NCBI GenBank assembly: GCA_009746045.1
Contig: RPFO01000103.1
Span: 517,070-579,069 of the forward strand
From: Mesostigma viride
Lineage: Eukaryota > Streptophyta > Mesostigmatophyceae > Mesostigmatales > Mesostigmataceae
DNA length: 62,000 nucleotides
Reading direction: 5' to 3'
Below, in pieces: positions 52,201 through 61,959 of this stretch (positions are counted from its first letter, which is position 1; every line of letters begins with the position of its first letter). A program made the translations under genes and the position numbers. The notes under the pieces were generated by a model. It was not told the DNA's origin. It saw only the letters and a list, made by a program, of their open reading frames with translations, and searched no databases.

Positions 52201-52796
52201 ATGAGGTGCTTGAGGATGAGAAGCCTCGAGTCATAGCCCGGTTGGTGGAGAGTACCCCTGATCTGATTTTGTCTGGGATTGACTTTGCCCAGCCTATCAC
52301 CTTGGAGATCTTTGTTGACAGTTCCATGGATGCTCGCCAGGTTACCAAGGTCAGGGGGAGATCTGCTGCTCTGTTTGCTTTTTATCAGAGCAGGGCAAGT
52401 TTGTTCAGCTGGTACAGCAGACTGCAGAAGAGGGTCTGTATCAGTTCAGATGTGGCAGAATGCAGGGCCATATGCGAGGGGATCCAGTCCAGCCTGTACA
52501 TAAAGGAGTTAATGCTGGAGCTGGCTTCAGTTACCCCTTGGACCTTGCAGATGGAGACGTTGTTGCTAACAGACAGCATGGGTATGGTCCAGTTTGTTCA
52601 CAAGCAGCTGGCCAGGAGCCGGGACCTGGATTATTTGTTGCTGAAGGAGTTGGCCAGTTTGGTTGACTTGAAGCATATCCCTGGCGAGGAGAACCCTGCT
52701 GATGCATTGACAAAGCTGCCACACAAGGCCCCAGCCCAGTACAATGTACTGAGGAAGCTCATGAATGCTGACTGTCAAGTCGGTCTATCTGTCTAA
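49206..52796 (+). CDS. Pol of the inner Copia-like element (IN-PR-RT-RH), after an in-frame UGA
   Basis: Identical in architecture and length (1185 aa counted from the GTG at 49239) to the outer pol, with only a handful of substitutions. The same in-frame TGA (49203-49205) followed by CTT separates it from gag. Integrase D189/D242/E272, DTNA protease-like site, HGDD and the RNase H residues are all conserved in both copies. Expression by UGA readthrough is the simplest model. A separate internal start is the alternative; the first ATG codon is about 39 codons downstream of the GTG. Confidence 0.85.
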   Translation, partial: LEPAHIPEPWRVPPGVCNEAASDSSEGQPHALVKEPIGHDGASLVTTESMPAVAAVVTRQRARHGGAEPEVGPGDVDPGGSQKHSDRAGLAQDGQDEDRAGDSLTGTTLVPPVHKGSVHTLSANNDNKRFSLLYDIASRLHTMFGHAAQSLQVARRLGGSELYSICQQVAQACKCRLVARKPKQSHARTPILQPGHVQVDIQRIRGLKLLVAVDRYTKYKTLEILPDMEKPTLIAALKLTRSRYPGLELLQCDIQFECCENLPEFPELLITPRESHGQQGVVERAIQEIKTVLLVERIPRTSSAIVTSAWLRSVEDRLNLRTPMFFGDIAINPLMLHTRMLPADAEQAWKEKLEAKFLKLRQKDKGWSVLEPNVGQQVVVWKEPSFPGKRGSWHDGVVTRVEAAGHKCWVAIDGSQAVHRLSWSKIRPRGGNQGDLFQVPAGVQGGGDVELPDQGATAVSSPQGDPGPAPGVPSHTVVGQAGGQAAPPERPDTRPRGVRLSDIVQALQRAKKEPKVSKLVQLDEPEVAAMEIDTNAQVSVMGPQHTGELLVGEPSCPWVSDFSGRTHLRVLGEVTAPVMGVDVTFLVLEDYDGPVILGQNFLGNPGISIRATALRRDGWGMIPLENFRTTFPVRCRAKPVKGVKWDEGEVPPAASLVIPAVLHPSSIGITHRSLAAHSPLTYDQLVQEMSSPTLFEAWKLAFSKALEEWLQFECAAPTDRRPPASRKLALRFVLKRKVVDEVSVPHVRPVLNEYHGTGSLPGEELYTPGMLHDTWRILLCLYVGLLNRGAAMSSVLLDFKRAFLKSDPEVARRVWKQDEPYCVEVPAIWKLELHQQFLVILKGLEGLRSSPIIWRLTLQEALISECGLRVSSVDPCLLLAQWEGLPVYASLHGDDLHLLAPTTWLKKFIPVISGKFSLGKELWQEPNKPVVFCGMQATLFRRDGEWSIRLQAGGDYKQTIVKALPEKITQAAGPELRGMWAWFASICGPSLMVHSRMPDEVLEDEKPRVIARLVESTPDLILSGIDFAQPITLEIFVDSSMDARQVTKVRGRSAALFAFYQSRASLFSWYSRLQKRVCISSDVAECRAICEGIQSSLYIKELMLELASVTPWTLQMETLLLTDSMGMVQFVHKQLARSRDLDYLLLKELASLVDLKHIPGEENPADALTKLPHKAPAQYNVLRKLMNADCQVGLSV

Positions 52797-54582
52797 AAGC
52801 TGAGAGCTGGGTGCTTAAGTCTCTGGATATCAGGCTGGGAGCTTGATTGTACATAATCCTGAGCACACCTTGAGGGGTGAGACATGTCTCTGGTGTGGGA
52901 ATGTCTGACATTGTCTCTGATGGAGAGATGTCTATCTGGGGTTTTCATCTCAGTCTGAGGTTTCCCCAGATCTGTGGTTTGTGGGCGGGGTTCGATTCCC
53001 TGGTGCCGTCTTAAGGCGGAGTTTCACGGACTGGCTGACCCATCCACCATGCTGGTGAGGTGGCGACAGGTCCCCTGATTTTCCACGGTTGGAACGAGTA
53101 TGGGAGCTTGTGTTTTGCATGTGCTTCGCGTAGATGTTGTGTCTGGTTCGATAAGGGGCAGCAGACCGGCGCCGACTCCCGTCTGGGGGTCAGCAATGTT
53201 TTCTGATGAGCTGTTGTGGGTGATCTGTGGGGTTTCGCCTAAGGTCCTGAAGGTTGTACATACTTCTCAAGTTCTTAACTGAACACCTATGGGCTGCCAC
53301 AGTTGGCCAACCTCTTGTACATGGGTAACACAACGAGCCTCCCGTGAAGGGATAGGGACTCATTGTAATTTGTTTGTGCTCCTGAGCCAGTATGGGTGCT
53401 ATGTACATATAATAAGGAATCCAAGCTGACTGTCATGCCCAGCGGGTTGTGACTTGTAGTCTGGGGAGGATATCCAGTACCCATTGTGTGTGTTTGTATG
53501 TAGACTTGTGTGAGCTGCTACAGCTCAAGAAAAGAAAGGATTGGAGTTAACGCCAAGCGCATTGGCGTGATCCTGATTCGGCATATCTCTGCGATTCCAG
53601 CGGCACCGGAACGAGTTCATTCCGACAAGTATCAAGAAAGTTATGGCGTTCCGACTTCCCGGTCGCGCGCGAGCGCGAGCCGGCTGTTCTTCTAAGTCGG
53701 ACGTGAATATTTGCCGACGACATATGGGGTCGACAGTAATTCCTGGGCTGACAGGAATTAGGTGCTGTACCTACGACGGTATTGGATTAATACGTCGTAC
53801 GCAGGAAATAGGAACCTTAACCTGTGGTCTGTGGGTACCGCAGGCTTAGTCCTGGACTTCTAGGTGCAGATGCAATAGTCACTGTGGACTGTGCTCTGTG
53901 GTCACTGTGCCTGTATGGCAGACCTACTGTATAGGAGTCGGGCGCTGTACAGGTAGTGAATACTGTACCGGGGGTGTTATTACTGAGCAGGCCTGCTAGG
54001 CTGCTCAGGACTAGCAAGCACAGTGCACAAGTATATAAACAATAGGCCAGTGCCAAATGGGCATCTCTTGCGAGCCCGCCTCACGTGTTGTGCCTTGACT
54101 TGGCAAGCGCGTGTACAAGCCTCAAGTGTGTGAGCGCTGTAAACATTATCCGATTTAAACAAAGCTCCGTTTCCAACCATATCACACATTGCTGCATTGC
54201 AACCATATCCTTCACATTGCATGTGCTAAGAAAGCTTAACTGTGCCTGTATGGCAGACCTACTGTATAGGAACTGGGCGCTGTACAGGTAGTGAATACTG
54301 TACCGGGAGTGTTATTACTGAGCAGGCCTCCTAGGCTGCTCAGGACTAGCAAGCACAGTGCACAAGTATATAAAGAATAGGCCAGTGCCATTTGGGCAGA
54401 TCTCTTGCGAGCCCGCCTCACGTGTGTTGCCTTGACTTGGCAAACGCGTGTACAAGCCTCAAGTGTGTGAGCGCTGTAACATTATCCAATTTTAACAAAG
54501 CTCCGTTTCCAACCATATTCACACATTGCTGCATTGCAACCATATCCTTCACATTGCGTTTGCTAAGAACGTTAACTAGACT

Positions 54583-54740
54583 AGCTGCCCAGGCACCAAG
54601 CCCGCCCAGCCTGGGCGTTATGTCCTCACCTGGCGTGCCCCAGACCCGGGCGCGCGGCAGGGCCGCCACCCGTGGACTTTTCGTGTTAGACTCGGTATGG
54701 ACATGTGCTCTAGATAGGCCTCTCCGTATGACAGTTACGT
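54583..54740 (+). mobile_element. Family C RT fragment, right part
   Basis: Continues 38804-38863 across the LTR retrotransposon: KPAQPGRYVLTWRAP then RHPWTFRVRLGMDMC, with a stop soon after. The uninterrupted order is seen at 4027-4391 (minus strand). The 3' end is missing; the next element starts at 54743. Confidence 0.7.
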
Positions 54741-54810
54741 AAGGAGCCACGAGCCACGAGGTAGCCATGGCTGACGGCGGCGCTCATAACCTTCACGTTT
54801 GAGCCCCGAA

Positions 54811-55037
54811 GCTATGCGTCAGCCTACCTATGGTATTGCACTGGTTGTATTGCACCCACAGTGTTGCGCCCCGGCACCATGCCGTGGAGAGAGCGCTCTG
54901 TGGCCTGCCCACCTGCGGCAGTGAGAGAAGCTAGGGCGCCCTCCCTCCTTCTCGCTGTGTATATAGGGTTGAAGGTTCCTTTACTCTGTACTGGCACCCA
55001 CGTGACGCAGTCACGTGCTTATTAATTAATTAATTAA
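54811..55037 (+). mobile_element. Family C ORF1-element 3' end (227 bp), nested
   Basis: The 12-bp duplication TTGAGCCCCGAA (54799-54810 and 55038-55049) is perfect, and the uninterrupted target is at about 13446-13461. Sequence equals the 3' UTR of the full-length element at 9021-10997 (9044-9240), ending in the CACGTGACGCAGTCACGTG hairpin and a TTAATTAA tail. Confidence 0.9.
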
Positions 55038-55133
55038 TTGAGCCCCGAATTCAGCTGTGAATATCACTATCGCTTCGTCTTAATTTCTAAGACGCACATG
55101 CTGAAATAATTTTCCGAAGCTATTACGCAATAC

Positions 55134-56229
55134 ATGACGAGCAAACGCTCCTCGACGAAACGCAGTTTGGCGGATGCGCTCGGCCATGAAAATACGTCTG
55201 CAGCTCAGGCTGCATGCAGCTTCGCCCTCAGGTCCGGCAGGCAGCAGTGACACTAGTCGCGCACTGGTGGTCGCCCCGCACCCTCCCGCCCGGCTCAATG
55301 CCTCGCCATCGACATCGCCTGACCCTAAACGCACCCGCTCAGCCGACAAAACAGGAGGGTCTTTGCACGCCCCTCAGAACCGCGCTTTCGGCCCCAGCCC
55401 TTCCAGGTCGATGATTACGACTGGACCAACATAATTTTCTCCGCGCGATGCTATGCATTGCATCTTCTACGGGGACTACGCCTCGCTTTACGACCTGTGC
55501 CTCCATCTCCACGACATCAATCGTCTCCTCTGCTCGGACGGCGGCTGCTGGCACAACATCAGCGTCCTGTTCGGGTGGCCCCCGCCCCCAACTCCAGCAT
55601 GCCATTCTCAACTCCCTTCTCATGCGCTCTGACGGCGAGATCTGGGCTCCATCCATCTCCGCCCCCACACTTTGTTCCATCCTTACGGAAGCCTTTCAGC
55701 AGCACGTGACCCCCCTTGCCGCCGATGTGGCAGCAATGGGCGGCACGCTGGCTACTGAACTTCCTTACCTTTCCACCACCGCCGCCTCCACCTCCACTGC
55801 CATTTCCGCCTCCACTGCCGACATCAAAGCCCAGCTCCTCGACCTCGACCAGCGCCTTCAAGCCACCGCCACCGCCCTTGAGTGCTTGCATGACACCGCC
55901 GGCCTCACCGCCCAGGCGGTGAAGGACATCGCTGCCCAGCCGGCACCTGCTGGCCCGGCCAGTGACTGTGCTCCCTCCACCTGGGCGGACTTGCTTATTA
56001 AGCATCACACCACCTCCACCACCTCCACCATCGCGGCACAACTCAAGCAACAAGCTCTCGACCTTCGCGAGGAGGCCGACATGCATCACCCAGCGCAGCC
56101 ACAATGTCATCGTCAAGCACTTCGACCAGGGCCCGGCAGGTGAGACCTCGACGAGCCTTAGAACTCACGGCATTGAAGCGCGACATTCTTGCCCCCATGC
56201 AACTCACTGGTGAGCTGCGGATGTCGGCA
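55134..56229 (+). pseudogene. Retroposon ORF1, multiply frameshifted and truncated
   Basis: ATG at 55134 (MTSKRSSTKRSLADALGHEN), early frameshift after a duplicated GCATGCAGC, then frames carrying CIFYGDYASLYDLCLHLHDI-like, DVAAMGGTLATELP, the coiled-coil DLDQRLQATATALECLHDTA and SLNVIVKHF-like segments. The C-terminal domain is absent. Confidence 0.7.
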
Positions 56230-57060
56230 GTGGTTAAGGTTAGAGACAAGTGCATGCAGGGTGCGTTGCCGATATGCCTGCGCTGCGGTGTGTACATAGC
56301 GCGCCGTGAACTGAAGGTGGAGCTTGTGGACGACCTTGGTTTCCACAGTGGAGACCCAGGCCTCCACCGTGTTGAGCGTGGTGTTCAGCGATGTCAGCTT
56401 CTCGGCCAGCGCGGCCAGGTCACGCAGCTCCTCCATCACTGCGCGGATGTCGTCCTTGCTGAGCCTGGAGGGAGCCGATGGGGCTGCCGGCTGCTCGGGG
56501 GCTGGGGTGCGGAGCGCTCGGAAGAGGTCGCCGTCGGAGGCTGCGCTGGTAGTAGCTGGTCAAGATAAACAGGCGTTGGCGTGGTTCGGAATAAGTGTAG
56601 AGCCAGGACGTGTCGCGGTAATCGATAACCGCCCCCCCCTTCTGGGGCACGAAGACGGCTTCCGTTCCTGTGCGAGGAACTGGAGGTCCTCGACGCATTC
56701 CTGCGGCGACAACTCTTGCCACTCGAGGAGTGAGAAATGTTGGGCGCCAGGCAGGCCAGTGGCGCCATTTGCGATCGTGGCAGGGTTTCTTGGACTCAGG
56801 CGAGGCGCTGGGCCATGGTTGGGCGGTTAAGCCAGGCGGCTGGACAATGGCGAGGGCGAGAGGGTTGGGCTGGGCGCTGGCCGGGAGCTGTGCCAGCTCC
56901 TTTTCCAGCCCTCGTTTTGCTTTTGGAGTCGTCATAGCTGCTTGTCACGTGCGTAACTTTGTCGATACTGTGTGTCAGCCGTAACCGATTATACTGGCAA
57001 GTGCGTCTTAAAAAGGCGCATCGAATGCAAGCAAGTGGTCTGAACGAATTTGGGGCTCAG
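56230..57060 (-). pseudogene. Family C ORF1 element, 5' portion (reverse orientation)
   Basis: Minus strand: 5' UTR remnant at 57060-56975 with a degenerate GCGTCTT hairpin and the CGGTTACGG word shared with 10890-10912. A start follows at 56935 (MTTPKAKRGLEKELAQLP), then Ser/Pro-rich sequence and a basic motif, then a coiled-coil-like segment (LAALAEKLTSLNTTLNTVEA). Related to but divergent from the 482-aa ORF1 at 9426-10874. Confidence 0.6.
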
Positions 57061-57770
57061 ACGCAAAAGATCTGAACTCCGCCGTCAGCCATTTTCGGTG
57101 TTCTTTTTTCAAGCCTTTTGGATGGCATAGGAAGTGTTAGAGTGCCAGAATACTCACTGTTGCCTTCCTTTAGCGTCTGCACAGGTGGCCAAGTGCCAAA
57201 ATTTATTAAAACTTGAACAACAGTTGTACTCAGAATGAACTCAAACTTTGTGGCATTACTTGTCGATATGTGTAGTATTTGTTAATATCTCCCCAGGCCG
57301 GCCGGCTTAATATGTGTCTATGATTTGATTTATTTTTTGCAGCCTAAAAAAGTGCCGTTTTTGCGGGAAATTTTATAATTGTAATAATACTCAACATTCC
57401 GGGGCTCCAATTAGGTAGGCGACCTCAGTAGATACGATAGTATATGGGAATATATTGAAACATGAGTAACTTTGCCCCCAAGGTCCTATGTAGGGGATAT
57501 GCCCCTTAGACTAAAGTATAGCGTCTTTTGTCTGTTTTTGCGTAATACCGGGCACTGTGCACAAGCCCTGGGTGTATACCCCCTAATATGTCAGTGGGTG
57601 GGATGGACCCCCACACATCCCATCATACATGGCAAAATGATCAATGATGGTTTGCATTGGTGCCCCAACGCCAGCTTTGCATGTTATTCCATAGTATGGT
57701 TTTGGGGGGTCTGGCATAGGAGTGTAGGACCAGCTCACCCTCTCCGTGGGAATCGTATTAATTTATCATG
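57061..57770. other. Unassigned interval, no gene recognised
   Basis: AT-richer, with no element termini beyond a few bases of retroposon 5' flank at its left (TCCGCCGTCAGCCAT) and no supported ORF. Confidence 0.45.
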
Positions 57771-57775
57771 GTACA

Positions 57776-58340
57776 CACGTGACTGCGTCACGTGAGCAAA
57801 AGTCCTCAGTGGGAGGGGAACATGGGATGGAAGGGATGATGCAAGCTATCTCGGTTCTAGTCATAATAGGGTTGACGGCACCACGGCCCGAATTGCTAAG
57901 AATGCCATACGCGGTCACACGCGGAGCCCCCACAGTCTGACTTGGGGGTGGTCTCCTTCATCACTACTCGCCATCTATTATGGAATGGATTATGCGAGCT
58001 ACTATCTTACATAAGTTCCTAGTTACATATAGGGTTGTGGGCACCACGGCCCGATCAATCGCTATGAATGCCAAACTGGGTCACACGCGGAGCCCCCATA
58101 TGCACAGACTTGCCAGGGGTGGTCTCCTTCATCACTGCTTGCCATCTATCCTTGCGAACCATCTGCCTCCATATTACAGACATGCAACCAGGAGGCTGCC
58201 CGGCCGGGGGTGAGCCCGTCACATCTAGGGTAGCAAATGTCCATGCCTAGCCTATCACGGAAAGTCCACGTGCGGGTGGCGGCCCTGCCGCGCGCGGCCT
58301 CAGTGGGGCACGCCAGCTACTAAGGTGAGGACAAACGTCC
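57776..58340 (-). mobile_element. Family C LINE 3' fragment, internally duplicated
   Basis: The hairpin CACGTGACTGCGTCACGTG-type is at about 57776-57794, preceded by a decayed AATTTAT tail. Minus-strand RT C-terminal sequence occurs twice in tandem: about 57830-57975 and 58000-58255. The second copy continues into the WTFRDRLGMD-like and PGR segments. Stops and indels show it is old. Confidence 0.7.
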
Positions 58341-58990
58341 GGGCTGGGCGGGCTTGGCCGGGTGGGGAGTGCATATGTAACACATATCCGGTTGGTCGCC
58401 GCCCGGCTGGCGCTAGTGCAGCTGCCCCAGCCACGGCGGGGAGGACGTGTACCCATGACTACCATGAGCGGCTTACTCAAGCATATGTACGTACTGCCGC
58501 ACACGCGGAGGAGGTGGGGATACTTCTTGCTGCCGAGATCAATCGCCACACGGCCGCCAACCAGCACAAGGCGGCATCATTGGCCGTCTCTCGAGTCTCG
58601 ACCGTCCGTCACCGGACGCCGGGAAACGCAAATTAAGCTAGGGCTGACATCCCGGGCACCCCCATTGAAGAACGCCTTGAGCTTTGGTTTGAAGCTCCCA
58701 CTCCAAAAGTATCGGGGGGCCATGGACCCCCCTCCCCGGCCCCCCGCTCGACCCTGCTGCCGCTGCGCCCGCCTTGCGGCTAGCTGCAGCGGACCTATTG
58801 AGTATTGAGCCCCCGCACTAGGCGCCCACCCGCAAAATGGATTTATTAATGGCTTGGTCCCACCGCTCTCCAGCCCCCTGGTGGACGGCCCCCACGACGA
58901 GTGGACCCCGCGCGGGAATGGGCTGCTGCCATCTCTGCCCTCCGCAACGATGCATGCTGCCACGGCCATTGGAGTGGACAATATTTGATT
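58341..58990. other. GC-rich interval, no gene recognised
   Basis: Open frames on both strands are compositional and overlap each other, with no recognised motif. No clean element ends. Confidence 0.4.
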
Positions 58991-58994
58991 CCAT

Positions 58995-59093
58995 TGTGAG
59001 CATAAGTCCTCAGTATGTACAGTCGAGAGTGGGATGGGATGGGATGGGAAGGGCTGATGGGATGGGATGGGATGGGAGGCCGAGGGAGCTCTA
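58995..59093 (-). mobile_element. Family C LINE 3' UTR fragment with expanded GGGAT repeat
   Basis: GTGAGCATAAGTCCTCAGT matches the family C 3' UTR next to its hairpin. The GGGAT pentamer, present once or twice in other copies (GGGATGGAAGG), is expanded to about nine units at 59033-59077. The fragment resumes after the LTR element at 61960 (GCTATCTAAGGGCCTAGTG). Confidence 0.65.
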
Positions 59094-60093
59094 TGTCAAG
59101 AAAATAGACCTAGGAGTAGTCTCGAAATTATATATTGCATGTGTAACTCATCTCAACTTTGTTACCATAGCCAGTTTTTATTGCGGAGCCTGAGGCATAA
59201 TTGTTAAGGAGACAACCCAAAGGTTAAATGCTACGTTGCCTGCCTGAAAGCTGGCAAGTCACAAAACCACGCAATATTGGCCGTCCAGTTAGGAGCGGCG
59301 CATTCGTGGGCGTTGGATGCATTTGGCCCATACATGGGTGAAGGGCGCGGCGCCCAGCACTTGGTACTCTACCTAGTATATCAGATTTCTTTCCACAAGT
59401 GCATACGGCTCAACTTAAACATTTTGTCACGCCTTGGCAGGGCGTCCGCTAGTATCATTTATGGACACAGCCACGCAAGCCATGATCCAAGTAATTCTGA
59501 CACCGTAGTAGGTACGAAAAGTATTGTGCCGGAATTACAACTTCGGCACTCTGTAACTTTTGCTATACGGCACTATTTTCAGTGCTACAAACTGTGCCGG
59601 AAATATCACGGCAAGCCCTACTTAGCCTATTAATTATATCGGCCAGATATACGGCAGGCGGGTGCGATTATTAGGGACGCAAACCCTAATACCTCCGTGT
59701 ACATCAGGATGGCCACAAACACAATTATCTCACATAGGCAGTTGGGCACATGATCATAGGGTCAAAACCCTGACACCCCCCTTGCTCAACTAGCCGGGTA
59801 GCCGGGTATACAACAGGTTCCCTGACACCCCCCTTGCACGGCTATCCTGATGTTAAGGACAGACAGGGACCAAAAGACGGTTGTTACAAACACAAAGATG
59901 ACTGGAGCCCCCAAGTGTCCCTGGGAGTGCGCTACAGCCGGTGATTTCTGGTACTGATTGCTGGTGACTGGTACTTGTCACTGATGAGGCAGATATGCTG
60001 GCAGTTACTCCTGCTCCTGCCCGCCACGTCTGGTCGGGGTGGGTGACTGCGGCAATGCCTAGAGACAGGGGTGCTCAGGTGCTGCTGCAGCTC

Positions 60094-61060
60094 TCAAGAC
60101 GCCACGTCTGGTCGCTGGGTGCAGCTGGCAGCTGAAGCTACTGCGTGCTGTCTCAGGTGTGGAACCCATAGGGGATGTCCATGGTGTTGCCAGGGGGAGT
60201 GGTGTCCGTGGTGCCGGGAAGGTAAGATGGGCTGCTGGCTGTCCCCCGTCGGTGTGATTGGCACGGTGGGACGCAGGTGAGGGTACTTGTGCCAGCAGGT
60301 ATCCGCCTCGTGAGAGAAGCGGCCACAGTGGGTGCACTTGACAGATGCATCACGAGTAGGTCCCCCGCGGTTGCCCCCGCCCCCGCGTCCGCGGCCACGG
60401 TGGGTGTGGTAGGCGGTGCCTGAGTGCGCCTCCTCGGCAGACTTGGTGCCGTGAACAATATCCCAGGCCTTGAGAAGAGCGGCCTTGGTTTCTTGAAGCG
60501 TCACTTTGTCAGCCAGGTTAAGAGAAGCAAGTGCAGGCAGTAAATCATCAGGCACGCCAGCAATAAAGTTTTCAGCCAGGTCTTCTCGGCCATGTGGCCA
60601 CCGGCAGCTTGTAGGTCAGCGTGGTCCATCTCGCCCTGCGTGAGAAATTGGCGCATGGTCTGTCCCCGTTCCAGTTTCATTCTGTTAATCTTGCGTCTAA
60701 GGGCACGACGATTGCTCATTAAAAGCTTTGGCTGTTCGTATTCCTCGCATAGACGTTTATAGGCAATGCTCCCAACTTTCTGGGGGACATTGTTCACGAG
60801 CTTAAGAGCCGGGCCCACTAGGCACTGTGTCAGAGCAGCAAAAAGAATAAAGTCACGCTGCTCATCATCTTCCACGCCCAACAGAATATTGAGCATGCCA
60901 AAAGCGGCCACAATTGCTACAAGCGGAATTTTCGTGTCCTCCCATTTGCTGGGGTCGGAGCCATTGAAAGGAGTGATGCTCTTGCAGGCGGTATAATCAG
61001 GTTGAGGTCCTTGGTAGCCTTGGTGGTAGCTGCCACAGTTGCATTTGCCATTCTTGAAGA
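60094..61060 (-). pseudogene. gag of the gag-only Copia-type element
   Basis: Minus strand: AFGMLNILLGVEDDEQRDFI, YKRLCEEYEQPKLLMSNRRA and MKLERGQTMRQFLTQGEMDH are typical of the Copia-type Gag-polypeptide domain. After a frameshift near 60545 comes DLLPALASLNLADKVTLQET, a basic RGRGRGG stretch and a CCHC knuckle CTHCGRFSHEADTC. Upstream, about 60960-61060, a further shift separates the FNGSDPSKWEDTK segment. No pol follows the knuckle. Confidence 0.75.
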
Positions 61061-61284
61061 AAAAAGAGAAATTTCAGGACAATAAGATGGCGATGAGGTA
61101 GCAACGATGGTCAACGACTACAAAGACGAAATACAGGCTGTCGTCAAGGAGCCGGAACTCTTGGATTAAAAACTGACTGGCTGTAGCACAGGGAGTTGAT
61201 TCCAGGTTTGTTGATTTCAGGTTTGTACGAATTTGCAATTGTTTAAAATTTCGAAAATGCTCTCCCCCCTCAGACCGATACCAT

Positions 61285-61954
61285 GTCAAGAAAATAGACC
61301 TAGGAGTAGTCTCGAAATTATATATTGCATGTGTAACTCATCTCAACTTTGTTACCATAGCCAGTTTTTATTGCGGAGCCTGAGGCATAATTGACAACCC
61401 AAAGGTTAAATGCTACGTTGCCTGCCTGAAAGCTGGCAAGTCACAAAACCACGCAATATTGGCCGTCCAGTTAGGAGCGGCGCATTCGTGGGCGTTGGAT
61501 GCATTTGGCCCATACATGGGTGAAGGGCGCGGCGCCCAGCACTTGGTACTCTACCTAGTATATCAGATTTCTTTCCACAAGTGCATACGGCTCAACTTAA
61601 ACATTTTGTCACGCCTTGGTAGGGCGTCCGCTAGTATCATTTATGGACACAGCCACGCAAGCCATGATCCAAGTAATTCTGACACCGTAGGTACGAAAAG
61701 TATTGTGCCGGAATTACAACTTCGGCACTCTGTAACTTTTGCTATATGGCACTATTTTCGGTGCTACAAACTGTGCCGGAAATATCACGGCAAGCCCTAC
61801 TTAGCCTATTAATTATATCGGCCAGATATACGGCAGGCGGGTGCCATTATTAGGGACGCAAACCCTAATACCTCCGTGTACATCAGGATGGCCACAAACA
61901 CAATTATCTCACATAGGCAGTTGGGCACATGATCATAGGGTCAAAACCCTGACA
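61285..61954 (-). repeat. 5' LTR (minus orientation) of the gag-only element
   Basis: 670 bp against 682 bp for its partner 59094-59775. Differences are a few short indels (TTAAGGAG, GTA) and scattered substitutions, so the element is young. The short ORF inside (61459-61812) is an LTR passenger frame and not a gene. Confidence 0.92.
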
Positions 61955-61959
61955 CTCTA

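Larger units (their letters stand above)
46220..54241 (+). mobile_element. Copia-like LTR retrotransposon, inner copy nested in the 3' LTR of the outer one
   Basis: LTRs 46220-46915 and 53545-54241 (696-697 bp), ends AGTTAACG and AGCTTAACT. The 5-bp duplication GTGCC is at 46215-46219 and 54242-54246. The LTR pair differs at only a few sites (for example CATGGGCG/CATTGGCG near the start), so the insertion is recent. Internal sequence is nearly identical to the outer copy but keeps ~370 bp missing there. Confidence 0.92.
38864..54577 (+). mobile_element. Copia-like LTR retrotransposon, outer copy (split by an inner copy)
   Basis: 5' LTR 38864-39561 (698 bp); internal region 39562-45852; 3' LTR 45853-46219 plus 54247-54577 (also 698 bp), interrupted by the inner element. 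Target duplication AGACT at 38859-38863 and 54578-54582. The LTR ends are AGTTAACG and CGTTAACT, not TG...CA. Before the 3' LTR is a purine tract (AAGAAAAGAAAGGATTGG). The sequence after the 5' LTR (CAAATTACAAACAG) has no TGG, so no standard tRNA 3'-end primer site is visible. Confidence 0.9.
54743..56229 (+). mobile_element. Family A ORF1-only retroposon, 3'-truncated, 5' end present
   Basis: Begins with two GAGCCAC heptamers and the conserved 5' UTR (CATGGCTGACGGCGG ... CACGTTTGAGCCCCGAA), which is interrupted at 54811-55037. It loses homology after the RRM-like segment (ILAPMQLTGELRMS) at about 56229, where an oppositely oriented family C fragment begins. No 3' tail is present, so this is a rearranged copy. 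Confidence 0.75.
59094..61954 (-). mobile_element. Copia-type LTR retrotransposon with gag only (2861 bp)
   Basis: LTRs 59094-59775 and 61285-61954, ends TGTCA...TGACA, 5-bp duplication CTCTA (59089-59093 and 61955-61959). In minus orientation the 5' LTR is the right one. The primer site TGGTATCGGTCTGA follows it directly (61284 downwards), close to the classic initiator-Met-tRNA site TGGTATCAG. The polypurine tract GCAAGGGGGG (59776-59785) precedes the 3' LTR. The internal 1.5 kb has gag remnants but no protease, integrase or RT. Confidence 0.92.

Noticed and set aside
59277-59633. 118-aa ORF, repeated at 61459-61812
   Set aside because: It lies wholly within the LTRs of the gag-only element, which explains its duplication; no domain.
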